The notes beneath the pieces are model-generated. The model saw nothing but the letters and a program-made list of their open reading frames with translations. It searched no databases and was not told the DNA's origin. A stretch of 64,000 nucleotides of DNA from Humibacter sp049446075 (GTDB lineage: Bacteria > Actinomycetota > Actinomycetes > Actinomycetales > Microbacteriaceae), in NCBI RefSeq assembly GCF_049446075.1, contig NZ_JBMSEB010000001.1:1860001-1924000 (forward strand), read 5' to 3'. Below are positions 7,417 to 15,829 of the stretch, in pieces; within the stretch, counting starts at the first letter, position 1, and every line of letters starts with the position of its first letter. Both the position numbers and the translations under genes were made by a program.

Positions 7417-8613
7417 TCACTCGTGTTCTGGCAGCAGCGGCGCGGACAAGCCAGGATCACGACCGAGTTGCGCGGCCCGGGACACCGAGGCCGCGCCGAA
7501 ACGGTCCCGCACAGCGTCGACCGCCGCGTCGAGTCGAGATCCCTCACCCCAGTCGATCGGCAGCTCGGGCTGGATGCTGTCCGTGCGGCCCAGCTGCGAC
7601 AAGGAGATCCCGATGAGGGTGATGCCGTGTTCCGCGATCTTCGGCTCAGCGACGGCGAGCAGGCCTTGCGCGATGGCGAGCAGCACCGCCGTGCGGTCGG
7701 TCGGGCACCGGAGCGTGCGCGAACGGGTGGCTTTCGTGTAATCGCCGTAGCGGAGGCGCAGCACGACGGTGCGGCACGTGCGGTCCTTGTCGCGAAGCCT
7801 ACGAGCGAGACGATCGATGATCTGGGTGAGGATGAGGTCGAGTTCCTCGACCGTTCTCGGGCGCGAGCCGAGCGCGCGCTGGGACCCGATGGATCCGCGC
7901 CGCCGCGTGGTGTCTACGGGCCGGGGATCCCGCAACCTGGCCAACGCGTGCACATGCGCACCGACCGCCTTGCCCAGGGCCTTTTGCGCCGTCCCCTCTT
8001 CCAGCTCGGCCAGCTGCCCGACGGTACGGATGCCCAACCGATGCAGCTTCTCGGCCGTCACGGCACCGACTCCCCACAATCGCTCCACCGGGAGCGGGAG
8101 CAGGAACTCCTCTTCCCGTGCGGGTTCGACGACAAGGAGTCCGTCGGGCTTGCTCACCGCGCTGGCCACCTTGGCGAGGAACTTGGTACGCGCAACCCCG
8201 ACCGAGATCGCGAGACCCACTTCCGCGCGCACCCGCGCCCGCAACCGCACCGCGATCTCTTCGGGTGTGCCCGCGATGCGTCGAAGACCGCCAACTTCGA
8301 GGAACGCCTCATCGATGGAAAGCCCCTCGACCAGAGGCGTCGTGTCGCGGAAGATCGCGAACACGTCCTTGCTCGCCGCGGAGTAGGCATCCATGCGCGG
8401 GGGAACGACGACGGCATCCGGGCACAGCTCGCGTGCCTGATGCCCGCCCATCGCGGTGCGGACGCCTCGAGCCTTCGCCTCGTAGCTCGCCGCCAGCACG
8501 ACGCCACCGCCCACGATGACGGGCCTGCCCCGCAACTGCGGAGCGTCGCGCTGCTCGACCGAGGCGTAGAAGGCGTCGAGATCGGCGTGCAGCACCGTTG
8601 CTTCGCCACGCAT
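7417..8613 (-). CDS. dinB: DNA polymerase IV (Y-family translesion polymerase)
   Basis: 398 aa, full-length Y-family polymerase. Palm carboxylates are in LHADLDAFYASVEQRD (residues 8-23) and LSIDEAFLEV (about 98-107). Also seen are SYEAKARGVRTAM, the thumb helix-hairpin-helix segment (LWGVGAVTAEKLHRLGIRTVGQLAELEE) and a little-finger domain beginning near GSIGSQRALG. The C-terminus has a short tail with QPELPIDW, close to the beta-clamp binding form Q-L-P-L. ATG 8613 has GGAGG eight bases upstream. A strong SOS box at 8627-8646 shows that it is damage-inducible through LexA. Confidence 0.95.
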   Translation of the reverse strand: MRGEATVLHADLDAFYASVEQRDAPQLRGRPVIVGGGVVLAASYEAKARGVRTAMGGHQARELCPDAVVVPPRMDAYSAASKDVFAIFRDTTPLVEGLSIDEAFLEVGGLRRIAGTPEEIAVRLRARVRAEVGLAISVGVARTKFLAKVASAVSKPDGLLVVEPAREEEFLLPLPVERLWGVGAVTAEKLHRLGIRTVGQLAELEEGTAQKALGKAVGAHVHALARLRDPRPVDTTRRRGSIGSQRALGSRPRTVEELDLILTQIIDRLARRLRDKDRTCRTVVLRLRYGDYTKATRSRTLRCPTDRTAVLLAIAQGLLAVAEPKIAEHGITLIGISLSQLGRTDSIQPELPIDWGEGSRLDAAVDAVRDRFGAASVSRAAQLGRDPGLSAPLLPEHE

Positions 8614-8626
8614 GCCAGCCTCCGCG

Positions 8627-8646
8627 ATTCGAACCTATGTACGAAT
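8627..8646 (-). promoter_or_regulatory. SOS box (LexA operator) of dinB
   Basis: ATTCGAACCTATGTACGAAT is an inverted repeat matching the actinobacterial/Bacillus SOS consensus CGAAC-N4-GTTCG with one mismatch (GTACG). It ends 13 bases upstream of the dinB start, so LexA bound here would cover the promoter or leader. Confidence 0.85.
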
Positions 8647-8677
8647 GATGGCACGGGCGGCTGACATCAAGCGAGTA

Positions 8678-9697
8678 TCAACCGACCTTTTCTGCCACCC
8701 TGTCGGGCTCAACTGCATGCGACTCCGAAGCATCCTGCTCGAAGCGCTTCCCTCGCGAGCGGTAGTAGTCCCGCCACACGAGCCGATGCACCGGGATCCA
8801 CTTCGGAATGGTCCGCAACCCGGGGATGAACGGGATGAGCGCCAGCAGAACCGTGAGGATACCCATGATGAGCACGACCAGCAGGTCGGCGTTCGGCGCC
8901 GATGCGAAAGGCTCCACCTGGTAGAAGAACGAGAACAGCCACAGCCACGACTGGCCCGGATAGTTGCCGGTCTCGTTCATCATTCCCCACTGGTCGCCGG
9001 TCAGATGCTGAGCCGTAGCCAGGTTCTGGAAGTAGGCACCGTCGCCGAGGAACAGGATCGCCTTGGTGTAGTCCTGGTTGTAGAAGCCGTTCTGTCCGGC
9101 GAGTGCGCCGTCGAGCGCACCGCTTCGCGCCATCCCGGTGAGCGAAGTGATAAGAGCCGGGACCGGTCCGTAGGCGGTGCGAGCAGTCGGAAGCGCGGAC
9201 GACTTGTTGGCGGCGAGCGCCTTGCCGTAGTTCGTCGTCCATCGTGCCTGATCGGCCGCTGACGCCCCTGTCCATGTGTCGACGGCCGCCGGCATGTGCG
9301 GCAAGGTCTTCAACGGCGCGATCACGAACGCGTTCGCCGTATCGATCGGGATGCGGACGCCGGACATGCTCTGCAGGTCTAGTGGCCCGATGGTCTGGGT
9401 CGCGTCCGGCGTGTGGTCATAAGGAGGACCGTAAGTGGCGGTGTCGCTCGTTCTGCCGAGCTCGGCCGTCGCCGTGGTCGCGAAGTCGATGGGCTGCGCT
9501 TTCGACCAGGCTGCGAACGTCACGCTCGGCTCGTCGGGGGATCCGAGAATGGCGACGAGCCCGAGTGTGAGCAGGGAGACGACCACGAATCCGACGGCGA
9601 CCTCTTTGACCAGGTCGTAATCACGGACGCGTCCACGCCAGGGCCGGCTGACCAGGTCGTCGCCCGAACGCCAGGACATGCGCGGTTTCGAACTCAT
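8678..9697 (-). CDS. Membrane subunit partnered with cytochrome b (extracytoplasmic domain between two helices)
   Basis: 339 aa. A first membrane helix (residues about 33-51, VAVGFVVVSLLTLGLVAIL), a roughly 215-residue extracytoplasmic region and a second helix (about 271-293, LLVVLIMGILTVLLALIPF) precede a cytoplasmic tail (WIPVHRLVWRDYYRSRGKRF). No CXXCH heme site, no Rieske cluster motif and no recognisable cytochrome b C-terminal domain are present. Its start overlaps the cytochrome b stop (ATGA). By position it replaces the C-terminal cytochrome b subunit and may form the quinol- or acceptor-facing part of a small b-type complex; that is inference. Confidence 0.7.
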   Translation of the reverse strand: MSSKPRMSWRSGDDLVSRPWRGRVRDYDLVKEVAVGFVVVSLLTLGLVAILGSPDEPSVTFAAWSKAQPIDFATTATAELGRTSDTATYGPPYDHTPDATQTIGPLDLQSMSGVRIPIDTANAFVIAPLKTLPHMPAAVDTWTGASAADQARWTTNYGKALAANKSSALPTARTAYGPVPALITSLTGMARSGALDGALAGQNGFYNQDYTKAILFLGDGAYFQNLATAQHLTGDQWGMMNETGNYPGQSWLWLFSFFYQVEPFASAPNADLLVVLIMGILTVLLALIPFIPGLRTIPKWIPVHRLVWRDYYRSRGKRFEQDASESHAVEPDRVAEKVG

Positions 9698-10353
9698 CGT
9701 CCTACCTCCGACTCATTGCCCGGCCTGACGACCTGGTCGTCTGTTTCGTCCGCGTCGATCGGCGGCACGACCCCGTGCATCCGAACGAGGAGAACGTGAA
9801 GAACCACGATCGCGGCAACCGCGATCGGGAGCAGAACGATGTGCCAGGTGAACATCTGCCCGAGATTGGCAACATTGAACCAGGCGCCTACCCCGACCGC
9901 GTTCAGTGCGTCCTTGCCCTCGAAGGCGATCCATTGCGAGTCGAAGTTCGTTTGCAAGAGGTAACCGGTGAACCCGGCGACGATCGACACGGCAAACGCG
10001 ATCACGCCGGTGATCCAAGTCAGCACGCGTCCGCCCCGCCACGCGGCCATCCAGTACTTGCCCCAGAGGTGCACCACCATGAAGAGGAAGAACAGTTCGA
10101 CGCTCCACAGGTGCACACCGTTGGTGAAGTGCCCGACCGACGACACGTGGTACCAGGCGGGACCGTTCAGGCTGAGCACCAGGCCCGAGATGACGACGAC
10201 GGCGAGCGCAGCGAGCGCGGCCATGCCGAACACGTAAATCCAGGATGCAACATAGCTGGGCTGATCCTGCGGCAGCAGCTTGTCCGGTGGGAGGCGTTTC
10301 AGAAGCCACCGGCGGATCCGACCCGTCCAGGTATAGACCTCGTCGTCGCTCAT
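9694..10353 (-). CDS. Cytochrome b N-terminal (b6-like) subunit
   Basis: 219 aa with four membrane helices. Heme ligands are paired as in cytochrome b/b6: His81 and His95 (H-x13-H, GVHLWSVELFFLFMVVH) and His171 and His186 (H-x14-H, WHIVLLPIAVAAIVVLH). The x14 spacing is the b6 type. The protein ends after the fourth helix, so the Qo-site PEWY part normally in the C-terminal domain is absent. Both neighbours overlap it by four bases, making a tight three-gene unit. It probably moves electrons through two b hemes in the membrane; redox partners are not encoded beside it. Confidence 0.88.
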   Translation of the reverse strand: MSDDEVYTWTGRIRRWLLKRLPPDKLLPQDQPSYVASWIYVFGMAALAALAVVVISGLVLSLNGPAWYHVSSVGHFTNGVHLWSVELFFLFMVVHLWGKYWMAAWRGGRVLTWITGVIAFAVSIVAGFTGYLLQTNFDSQWIAFEGKDALNAVGVGAWFNVANLGQMFTWHIVLLPIAVAAIVVLHVLLVRMHGVVPPIDADETDDQVVRPGNESEVGR

Positions 10354-10502
10354 TTCCGGCGCCGCGCTCTCGGGAACGGCACGATCAGCGCCAGAACGAA
10401 GAGGGCGAGCATGATCGCGATGACGATCAGGTTGCCCAGCTGAACGACGAAAGCACCGAAGCCGATGTAGATCCCAGGTGTCGCACTTTCGATGATCCCC
10501 AT
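10350..10502 (-). CDS. 50-aa single-helix membrane peptide of the cytochrome b unit
   Basis: A short gene from ATG 10502 (GGGAG seven bases upstream) to TGA 10350-10352, which overlaps the cytochrome b start as ATGA. The product is MGIIESATPGIYIGFGAFVV followed by a hydrophobic helix (GNLIVIAIMLALFVLALIVPF) and a basic end (RARRRK). Coupling and topology suggest a small structural subunit, like the one-helix subunits of b6f and oxidase complexes. No sequence family recognised. It is the first gene of the operon. Confidence 0.75.
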   Translation of the reverse strand: MGIIESATPGIYIGFGAFVVQLGNLIVIAIMLALFVLALIVPFPRARRRK

Positions 10503-10672
10503 CACGTGCTCCCTTATTTCCGACTTCTGCGTATTGCTCTGAGCGTGCGGCGCACGGCTACGAGGGCATAGGGCCGAAGGTCCTTCAGGTGTTCTCTTAC
10601 GCCTGGCCGGCGTTGGCGTCTGGAATGCGCGCGTTCATGGCCCGAGCCCGATCGCCAACAGCTCCCTTCGAA

Positions 10673-10686
10673 GGGACCGAGGGCCC
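10673..10686. promoter_or_regulatory. DosR/DevR-like box
   Basis: GGGACCGAGGGCCC fits GGG(A/C)C-N4-G(G/T)CCC, the pattern shared by the other boxes in this window and similar to the mycobacterial core GGGACTWWAGTCCC. It lies within the longer palindrome AAGGG...CCCTTT, 124 bases before the dehydrogenase start. Confidence 0.55.
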
Positions 10687-10710
10687 TTTCAGATGCACCG
10701 CCGATGTCGC

Positions 10711-10724
10711 GGGACTTTCTGCCC
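10711..10724. promoter_or_regulatory. DosR/DevR-like box
   Basis: GGGACTTTCTGCCC matches the DosR core left half exactly (GGGACTTT) with a weaker right half. It is 38 bases from the preceding box and 86 bases before the dehydrogenase start. Confidence 0.55.
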
Positions 10725-10809
10725 TGCCGCTGCGCGCACGACATGGCTTGGCTCGTACTGCGCCGACCGGTATCCGACGGCGCACCGCATACGACCGGAG
10801 GACTGTGAA

Positions 10810-11865
10810 ATGAAGGCTCTCGTGTACAACGGCCCGGGCGAGAAGAGCTGGACCGAGGTGCCGGACCGCGTGATCCAGCGTCCGACCGACATCATCGTGA
10901 AGATGGTGGCCACGACCATCTGCGGCACCGACTTGCACATCCTCAAGGGCGATGTGCCAGAAGTGGCGAAAGGCCGCATTCTGGGGCACGAGGGCATCGG
11001 TGTTATCACCGAGATCGGATCGGGGATCACCCAACTCGCCATCGGCGACCGTGTGATCCTTGCCTGCATCAGTTCGTGCGGAGTGTGCTCGAACTGTCGC
11101 AAGGGCCTGTACAGCCACTGTCTGAGCCCAGAGGGGACGCCCGGGATCGGGTGGATCTTCGGGTACATGATCGACGGCACGCAAGCGGAATACGTCCGCG
11201 TCCCGTTCGCTGAGAACTCCGTGTACAAGGTGCCGGATGGAGTGACCGACGCCGAAGGCATCCTGCTCTCGGACATCCTCCCGACCGGTTTCGAGATCGG
11301 GGTGCAGTACGGGCACGTCCAGCCCGGCGACGTTGTCGCAGTCGTCGGCTCAGGGCCGGTCGGACTCGCGGCGGTGATGACGGCACGGTTGTACGGCCCG
11401 TCGAAAGTCATCGCCATCGACCTCGACGACGCTCGACTCGCTCGTGCACGAGACTTCGGCGCCACGGACATCGTCAACTCAGGGCAGACGGACTGGAAGG
11501 ACCAGGTTCTGGCCCTCACCGACGGCGACGGCGTCGACGTGGCGATCGAGGCAGTCGGCGTGCCTCAAACGTTCACGATGGCCGTGGATATCGTGCGGCC
11601 AGGCGGGCACGTCGCCAACATCGGAGTGCACGGCAAGCCCGTCGAGCTGGCGCTCAACAAACTCTGGATCCGCAACATCGACATCTCCACAGGGCTGGTG
11701 AACACCAACACCCTTGGCATGCTGCTGAAGCTGGTGAGCCAGCACCGCCTCCCAGCGGACAGGTTCGTGACGCACCGTTTCAACTTCGATCAGCTGATGG
11801 ATGCCTACGAAGTCTTCGGGAACGCAGCCGAATACAACGCGCTCAAAGTCCTGATCCAGGCCTGA
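10810..11865 (+). CDS. Zinc-dependent alcohol dehydrogenase
   Basis: 351 aa medium-chain dehydrogenase. Catalytic zinc ligands are in TTICGTDLHIL (Cys) and ILGHEGIG (His-Glu). The structural zinc lobe has four cysteines (ISSCGVCSNCRKGLYSHC). The NAD site is VVGSGPVGLAAVMTARLYG, with an acidic end of the second strand (VIAIDLDDAR), which favours NAD over NADP. ATG 10810 follows GGAGGA. It resembles the class used with ethanol or isopropanol. DosR-like boxes upstream suggest induction when respiration is limited, when it could re-oxidise or generate NADH; that role is inferred. Convergent with pfkB. Confidence 0.9.
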   Translation: MKALVYNGPGEKSWTEVPDRVIQRPTDIIVKMVATTICGTDLHILKGDVPEVAKGRILGHEGIGVITEIGSGITQLAIGDRVILACISSCGVCSNCRKGLYSHCLSPEGTPGIGWIFGYMIDGTQAEYVRVPFAENSVYKVPDGVTDAEGILLSDILPTGFEIGVQYGHVQPGDVVAVVGSGPVGLAAVMTARLYGPSKVIAIDLDDARLARARDFGATDIVNSGQTDWKDQVLALTDGDGVDVAIEAVGVPQTFTMAVDIVRPGGHVANIGVHGKPVELALNKLWIRNIDISTGLVNTNTLGMLLKLVSQHRLPADRFVTHRFNFDQLMDAYEVFGNAAEYNALKVLIQA

Positions 11866-11924
11866 GGCCTCGTGCTTGGGCCCGGCCTTCCTGCCCCGCT
11901 GCAGTGTGGACGGGACGCTTGAGG

Positions 11925-12896
11925 TCAGAGAGCCGCCGCGCCCAGCTCGGCTTCAAGACGTTCGACGTCAGCCCTGTGGCACAATTCGGTCGCGGGGGTC
12001 GTCACAGCAGCCGCGCCTGCGGCCACGGCCGCGCGGAATGCATCCTCGACGGAGCGTTCCTGCGCAAGCCTCAGCACGAACGCCGCGAGGAAGCAGTCAC
12101 CTGCACCTACGGTGCTCACTACGTCTACGGACGGTGCGCGCAATCGCACGACTCCCGCCTTCGACGCCAGAACAGCACCGGCGTCTCCCAGCGTCAGTGC
12201 GACGTACTCCGCCGATCCATCTGCGATCAGGGCGGACGCGGCTTCCAGCTGACTGCGCTCGCTGTCCAGCGTCACGCCGAAATGTGCTCCTAGTTCGCGG
12301 CGGCTTGGCGTAACCAGAAACACTCCCTCGGCGAGCGCCTCGGTCAGCGCAGGCCCGGTGGAGTCGACCACGCAACGAGCCCCGCTGTCGCGAGCGAGGC
12401 GGACCACTCGTGCGTAGAAGTCGTCGGGAACCCCGGGTGGCAGGCTCCCGCTCGCCACCAGGTACCCTCCGGGCTCGATCGCCTGGCTCACGAAGTCCAG
12501 ACAGGCACCCCACTCCTCCTCGCTCAGCGTCGGGCCTTCGAGGACGAAGCGGTACTGAGCACCGCTGGAGTTCTCATCCACAGTGAAGCTTTCGCGCGTG
12601 CTGCCTTCAATGGGAACTACCACGCTCGGCAGGCGTTCGGTTTCGATGAGGCGGCGATAGGCCTCCCCGACAGGTCCCCCTGCCGTATACACCGCAAGCG
12701 TGCGGCCCCCTAACCGCCTCACGACCCTCGACACGTTGACCCCGCCACCACCTGGATCCAAGCGGCTCGTGGTGCACCGCAGCTTGTGGTTGCCGACCAC
12801 CTGCTCAGTGGACGTACTGATGTCCAGGGCCGGGTTGACCGTCAGAGTCAGGATCGGTCCGCCCCGGAGCTGTGTGGCTTCCACGCGGCCAAGCAT
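11925..12896 (-). CDS. PfkB-family hexose-phosphate kinase (phosphofructokinase-like)
   Basis: 323 aa ribokinase-fold sugar kinase. The opening LTLTVNPALDISTSTEQVV is characteristic of 1-phosphofructokinase, tagatose-6-phosphate kinase and E. coli Pfk-2. The substrate loop (DPGGGGVNVSRVVRRLGG) and the catalytic VSTVGAGDCFLAAFV (GAGD base Asp) are intact. It phosphorylates fructose-6-P or fructose-1-P. In Mycobacterium tuberculosis a pfkB gene belongs to the DosR regulon, and this copy sits opposite a box-bearing dehydrogenase gene, though I find no box directly upstream of it. Fructose released at the levanase locus could also be a source of substrate. Confidence 0.88.
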   Translation of the reverse strand: MLGRVEATQLRGGPILTLTVNPALDISTSTEQVVGNHKLRCTTSRLDPGGGGVNVSRVVRRLGGRTLAVYTAGGPVGEAYRRLIETERLPSVVVPIEGSTRESFTVDENSSGAQYRFVLEGPTLSEEEWGACLDFVSQAIEPGGYLVASGSLPPGVPDDFYARVVRLARDSGARCVVDSTGPALTEALAEGVFLVTPSRRELGAHFGVTLDSERSQLEAASALIADGSAEYVALTLGDAGAVLASKAGVVRLRAPSVDVVSTVGAGDCFLAAFVLRLAQERSVEDAFRAAVAAGAAAVTTPATELCHRADVERLEAELGAAAL

Positions 12897-13038
12897 AGGC
12901 CGGGAGGGCGCTGTGGCTCGTGACGTGGGTGCCCCCGCACGGGGCCGAGTGCAGAGCGATGATATGTAGAACGGATGCTCGTTGGCGTAGTTCTCTTAGG
13001 CCACCGGCACATCCAGCCCAATGGCGTCAGATGAGGCG

Positions 13039-13413
13039 CTAGCCGGCTGCCTCCTGAACCGTTCGCAGCAGGAGACAGAACTCGTTGCCCTCTGGATCGG
13101 CGAGCACCACCCAGGTCGCGTCGGCTGGCTGTCCGACATCGATCTTGGTCGCCCCCAGCGCCAGCAGTCGCTGCAATTCCTCACTCTGACTGGTGCCGTC
13201 GGCCCGGAGGTCTAGGTGGATGCGGTTCTTCACGGTCTTTCCATCGAGAACCCGTCCGATCTCGATTCGCGGCCCCGACCCATCGGCCGGGCCGATGTCG
13301 GCTCCCGTGGCATCGGACAGCAGAAGTTCCCACCCGAGCACGGATCGCCAGAACTCGGCGACCCGCTGGGGATCGAGAGCAACCATCGAGATAGCGGCGA
13401 TGCGACTGGTCAT
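13039..13413 (-). CDS. VOC-family (glyoxalase-like) protein
   Basis: 124 aa with the two beta-alpha-beta-beta-beta repeats of the vicinal-oxygen-chelate fold: IAAISMVALDPQRVAEFWRSVLGWEL at the start, NRIHLDLRADG (metal-position His) in the middle, and WVVLADPEGNEFCLL near the end, where the final Glu is a usual metal ligand. The small actinobacterial members related to this one are mostly uncharacterised. Transcribed alone. Confidence 0.88.
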   Translation of the reverse strand: MTSRIAAISMVALDPQRVAEFWRSVLGWELLLSDATGADIGPADGSGPRIEIGRVLDGKTVKNRIHLDLRADGTSQSEELQRLLALGATKIDVGQPADATWVVLADPEGNEFCLLLRTVQEAAG

Positions 13414-13581
13414 TCGGGAAGCCTACGAGCGGCTGCGAGAAGAGAACAAGGCATAGCGCGCGGAATCTGTGCTGCCGTCTCTCCCGGCTTGCTGGATGCC
13501 GCCCGTGAGTAATTGCAACTCACCGCCGCGTGCAGACAACAGGCATAGCGTTGACCGCTATTGCCGACGAACAGAGGCCTC

Positions 13582-13872
13582 ATGCAGATCAACAAAGTTC
13601 GCGTCGATGGGCAGATGTTCATCCTGCAGCCTGAACAAGACGTCGACGCACTCCAAAGCGAGATCGTCGATGCTGCTCGTGCCGGCGGTGATTTCGTAAG
13701 CTTCAACACCGTTGGCCGATACAGCATGTCGGTGCTCATCACCGCGGGTGTCGTTGTGCGGTTCGAAGTGATCGACATGCCGGAGGAACAAGTCAACGAG
13801 TGGGAAGAGCGACCCCCGAACATTGAGCCGAACGAGGAGCAGTATGACGAACTCCTCACCTGGGAGTATTAG
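13582..13872 (+). CDS. Hypothetical 96-aa acidic protein
   Basis: 96 aa from ATG 13582 (AGAGG four bases upstream; the in-frame ATG 13561 lacks one). The sequence starts QINKVRVDGQMFILQPEQDV, then EIVDAARAGGDFVSFNTVGR and a beta-rich centre (SVLITAGVVVRFEVIDMP), ending in a very acidic tail (EQVNEWEERPPNIEPNEEQYDELLTWEY). The predicted strand-helix-strand pattern and size suggest a compact cytoplasmic domain. No family recognised and no functional partner alongside. Confidence 0.65.
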   Translation: MQINKVRVDGQMFILQPEQDVDALQSEIVDAARAGGDFVSFNTVGRYSMSVLITAGVVVRFEVIDMPEEQVNEWEERPPNIEPNEEQYDELLTWEY

Positions 13873-13959
13873 TTCCGCGTCGCACGGCGCCAGCTTGCAT
13901 CCTCACGCCTCGCGACGGTGCCGGAGTGCTCGACTTGGAAGACAGGCGGGAGCTAGAGC

Positions 13960-14859
13960 ATGGCGATGAAGCTGGTCATCGAGACAGACATCTTCGACGA
14001 CGTCGACGACGTGGGAGCACTGGCGTTGGCACATGCGCTGGCCGATGAGGGCCGCGCCGAGATCACCGCGGTCTTCGTGAACACGCCGAGCCGCTGGGGA
14101 CACCTCGCAGTCAAGGTGGTCAACCGCGCTTTCGGGCGGCCCGAGATCCCCGTGGGCCTGCGCCTTCCAGTGGACGACAACATCGCCGAGAACGACTACG
14201 CGAAGCAACTCGTCGCCCGCTTTGGGTCACCCGCCGACTCTGAGGACGTGCATGACGCGGTGGCATTGTGGCGCGACGTTCTCGACTCGGCGGACGAACA
14301 ATCTCTGGTTCTCGTCTCACTCGGGTTCTACGACAATCTCGTCGCACTGCTCGACACCGTCGATGGTGAATTGATTCGTCGAAAGATCAGCCACGGCGCT
14401 GTCATGGGCGGCCGCTTTCCGAACGGCGTGGAATTCAACTTTGCAAAGGCGCCCGCACTTACGCAGCGCTTCCTCCGCGAGTGGCCGACGCCACTGGACT
14501 TCCTCGGATGGGAAATGGGCACCGACGTCGAGAGCGGGCGCAGCCTGACGGCTTCGAGCCGGCTCGACCCGGTCTCGTCCGCCTATCGACTCTTCTGCGG
14601 CCCCGATGGCGGACGCCCCAGCTGGGATCCGATGGCCGTCGCTCTGGCCGTCGACGCTGAGGACTGGGGCCTCACGCTCAGCGAACCCGGGAGCGTGTCG
14701 GTTGACGACGATGGACACAACGTCTGGCGCCCCGACCGCAATGGGACGATGCGCTACGTATCAGCAACCCCACCGGCCGCCGTCGTCGGAAACCGCATCG
14801 ACACTCTGGTGGTATCCGCCGTCGACAAGCGCGTCGTCAGCGCGCCACCGCCCGGGTGA
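13960..14859 (+). CDS. Nucleoside hydrolase (inosine/uridine-preferring family)
   Basis: 299 aa. The Ca-binding N-terminus of the family is visible as ETDIFDDVDDVGALALAHAL (residues 8-27), with the usual first Asp of DTD replaced by Glu, as in a large actinobacterial subgroup. Other family features are VLVSLGFYDNLVALL (the glycine-rich substrate loop) and SHGAVMGGRFPNGVEFNF followed by SWDPMAVALAVD near the C-terminus, which supplies the last Asp ligand. It would cleave a ribonucleoside, or an analogue, to base and ribose. GGGAG lies seven bases before ATG 13960. Confidence 0.85.
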   Translation: MAMKLVIETDIFDDVDDVGALALAHALADEGRAEITAVFVNTPSRWGHLAVKVVNRAFGRPEIPVGLRLPVDDNIAENDYAKQLVARFGSPADSEDVHDAVALWRDVLDSADEQSLVLVSLGFYDNLVALLDTVDGELIRRKISHGAVMGGRFPNGVEFNFAKAPALTQRFLREWPTPLDFLGWEMGTDVESGRSLTASSRLDPVSSAYRLFCGPDGGRPSWDPMAVALAVDAEDWGLTLSEPGSVSVDDDGHNVWRPDRNGTMRYVSATPPAAVVGNRIDTLVVSAVDKRVVSAPPPG

Positions 14860-15121
14860 GAGACTGAACTCCTGGAGGACGCCATGGCAGATGCAGCAGC
14901 AACTGAGGGCAACGTTCAAAGCTGATGGACCTGGCCGAAAATCCGAGCGTGGCGTTCGAGGGGTCGGCGTTTCGCGAGACCGAAGCATCGGAAGAAGTCT
15001 GACGACTGACGCTGATCTCGTCCTTGGGGTCGCTTTGGGCTGATCACGGCGAGGTCCGGCGCAGGTTGCTGTCGTCCGGAGTGCGCCGCCGTGGTCACCG
15101 GCATCCGCTAGCTTTGCCGTC

Positions 15122-15730
15122 ATGCTGATACCCGTTGCCGGCCTCCCTGAGCTGTCCTGGACCCACAAGCCGGGCGCGGCGTCGTACGACGCCTCCGCGG
15201 GCGAGCTCACACTCACGGCGGCTGGCGGGGTGGACTGGTCGAACGATGCGCTCGGCGGCCCTTCGCAACACGAGGCGACGAGCCTTGGGTTCGATGCGCC
15301 CGGGGACGACTTCACCCTCTCGGCCCGTACTCGCGTCACCAGCGCACGCACAACATTCGACGCAGCGGTGCTGGCCCTGCACAGCGACGACGATCATTGG
15401 GCGAAGCTCTGCTTCGAGTACTCGCCGGCCGGCCAGGCGATGGTTGTCACCGTGGTCACCGACCGCTTCTCCGATGACTGCAACAGCGCCGTCGTTACCG
15501 GCACCGATGTTCATCTGCGAATCGCACGCCTCGGGGATGCCTGGGCCTTCCACTCCTCGACGGACGGCGTTCGCTGGGATTTCGGCAGACTGTTCCACCT
15601 GGTCCCCGGTGGCGCTCGATGGAAGGTCGGATTCATGGCTCAGGCGCCGATGGGCGACTCGTGCACCGCGGTATTCGACCGGATCGCGCTGCGCCACGAG
15701 CGCCTCAGCGATCTCAGGAACGGCGCCTGA
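15122..15730 (+). CDS. DUF1349 family protein
   Basis: 202 aa beta-sandwich protein. The family pattern is visible: LSWTHKPGAASYD, then GGVDWSNDALGG (often DFW...), FTLSARTRVTSARTTFDAAVLALHSDDDHWAKLCFEYSP and WAFHSSTDGVRWDFGRLFHL, ending KVGFMAQAPMGDSCTAVFDRI. The fold is concanavalin-like and related to the accessory domain of beta-xylosidases, but stand-alone members are uncharacterised. TAGCTT at 15109-15114 lies seven bases before the ATG, consistent with a leaderless transcript. It is followed by a strong bidirectional hairpin. Confidence 0.88.
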   Translation: MLIPVAGLPELSWTHKPGAASYDASAGELTLTAAGGVDWSNDALGGPSQHEATSLGFDAPGDDFTLSARTRVTSARTTFDAAVLALHSDDDHWAKLCFEYSPAGQAMVVTVVTDRFSDDCNSAVVTGTDVHLRIARLGDAWAFHSSTDGVRWDFGRLFHLVPGGARWKVGFMAQAPMGDSCTAVFDRIALRHERLSDLRNGA

Positions 15731-15775
15731 TCCCTACGCGACTGGAATGAGCATCCGAGGCGGATGCCGCATGCG

Positions 15776-15817
15776 AGCGGCCGCAGCATCTCGAGACCGA
15801 GAGCTGCGGCCGCTTTC
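15776..15817. terminator. Bidirectional rho-independent-type hairpin
   Basis: AGCGGCCGCAGC (15776-15787) pairs perfectly with GCTGCGGCCGCT (15803-15814) around a 15-base loop and is followed by TTTC on the plus side. It lies between two convergent genes, the DUF1349 gene and the NmrA-like gene. Confidence 0.8.
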
Positions 15818-15829
15818 ACGCGCCTTGGA

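Larger units (their letters stand above)
10503..10809. promoter_or_regulatory. Divergent promoter region, cytochrome b unit / alcohol dehydrogenase (307 bp)
   Basis: No gene is seen in this gap. It holds two DosR-like boxes (10673-10686 and 10711-10724) closer to the dehydrogenase, followed by the dehydrogenase ribosome site (GGAGGA near 10797). Both divergent units could be controlled from here. Confidence 0.6.

Noticed and set aside
8621..8650. GATTCGAACC resembling a tRNA T-loop
   Set aside because: No acceptor or anticodon stems surround it; the palindrome fits an SOS box.
7405..8664. 419-codon plus-strand open frame over dinB
   Set aside because: It is a shadow of the highly conserved dinB gene on the other strand.
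14860..15121. Short frames, including 14925-15002 (25 aa, MDLAENPSVAFEG...)
   Set aside because: Coding-like but too short, with no ribosome site and no recognised family; at most a gene remnant.
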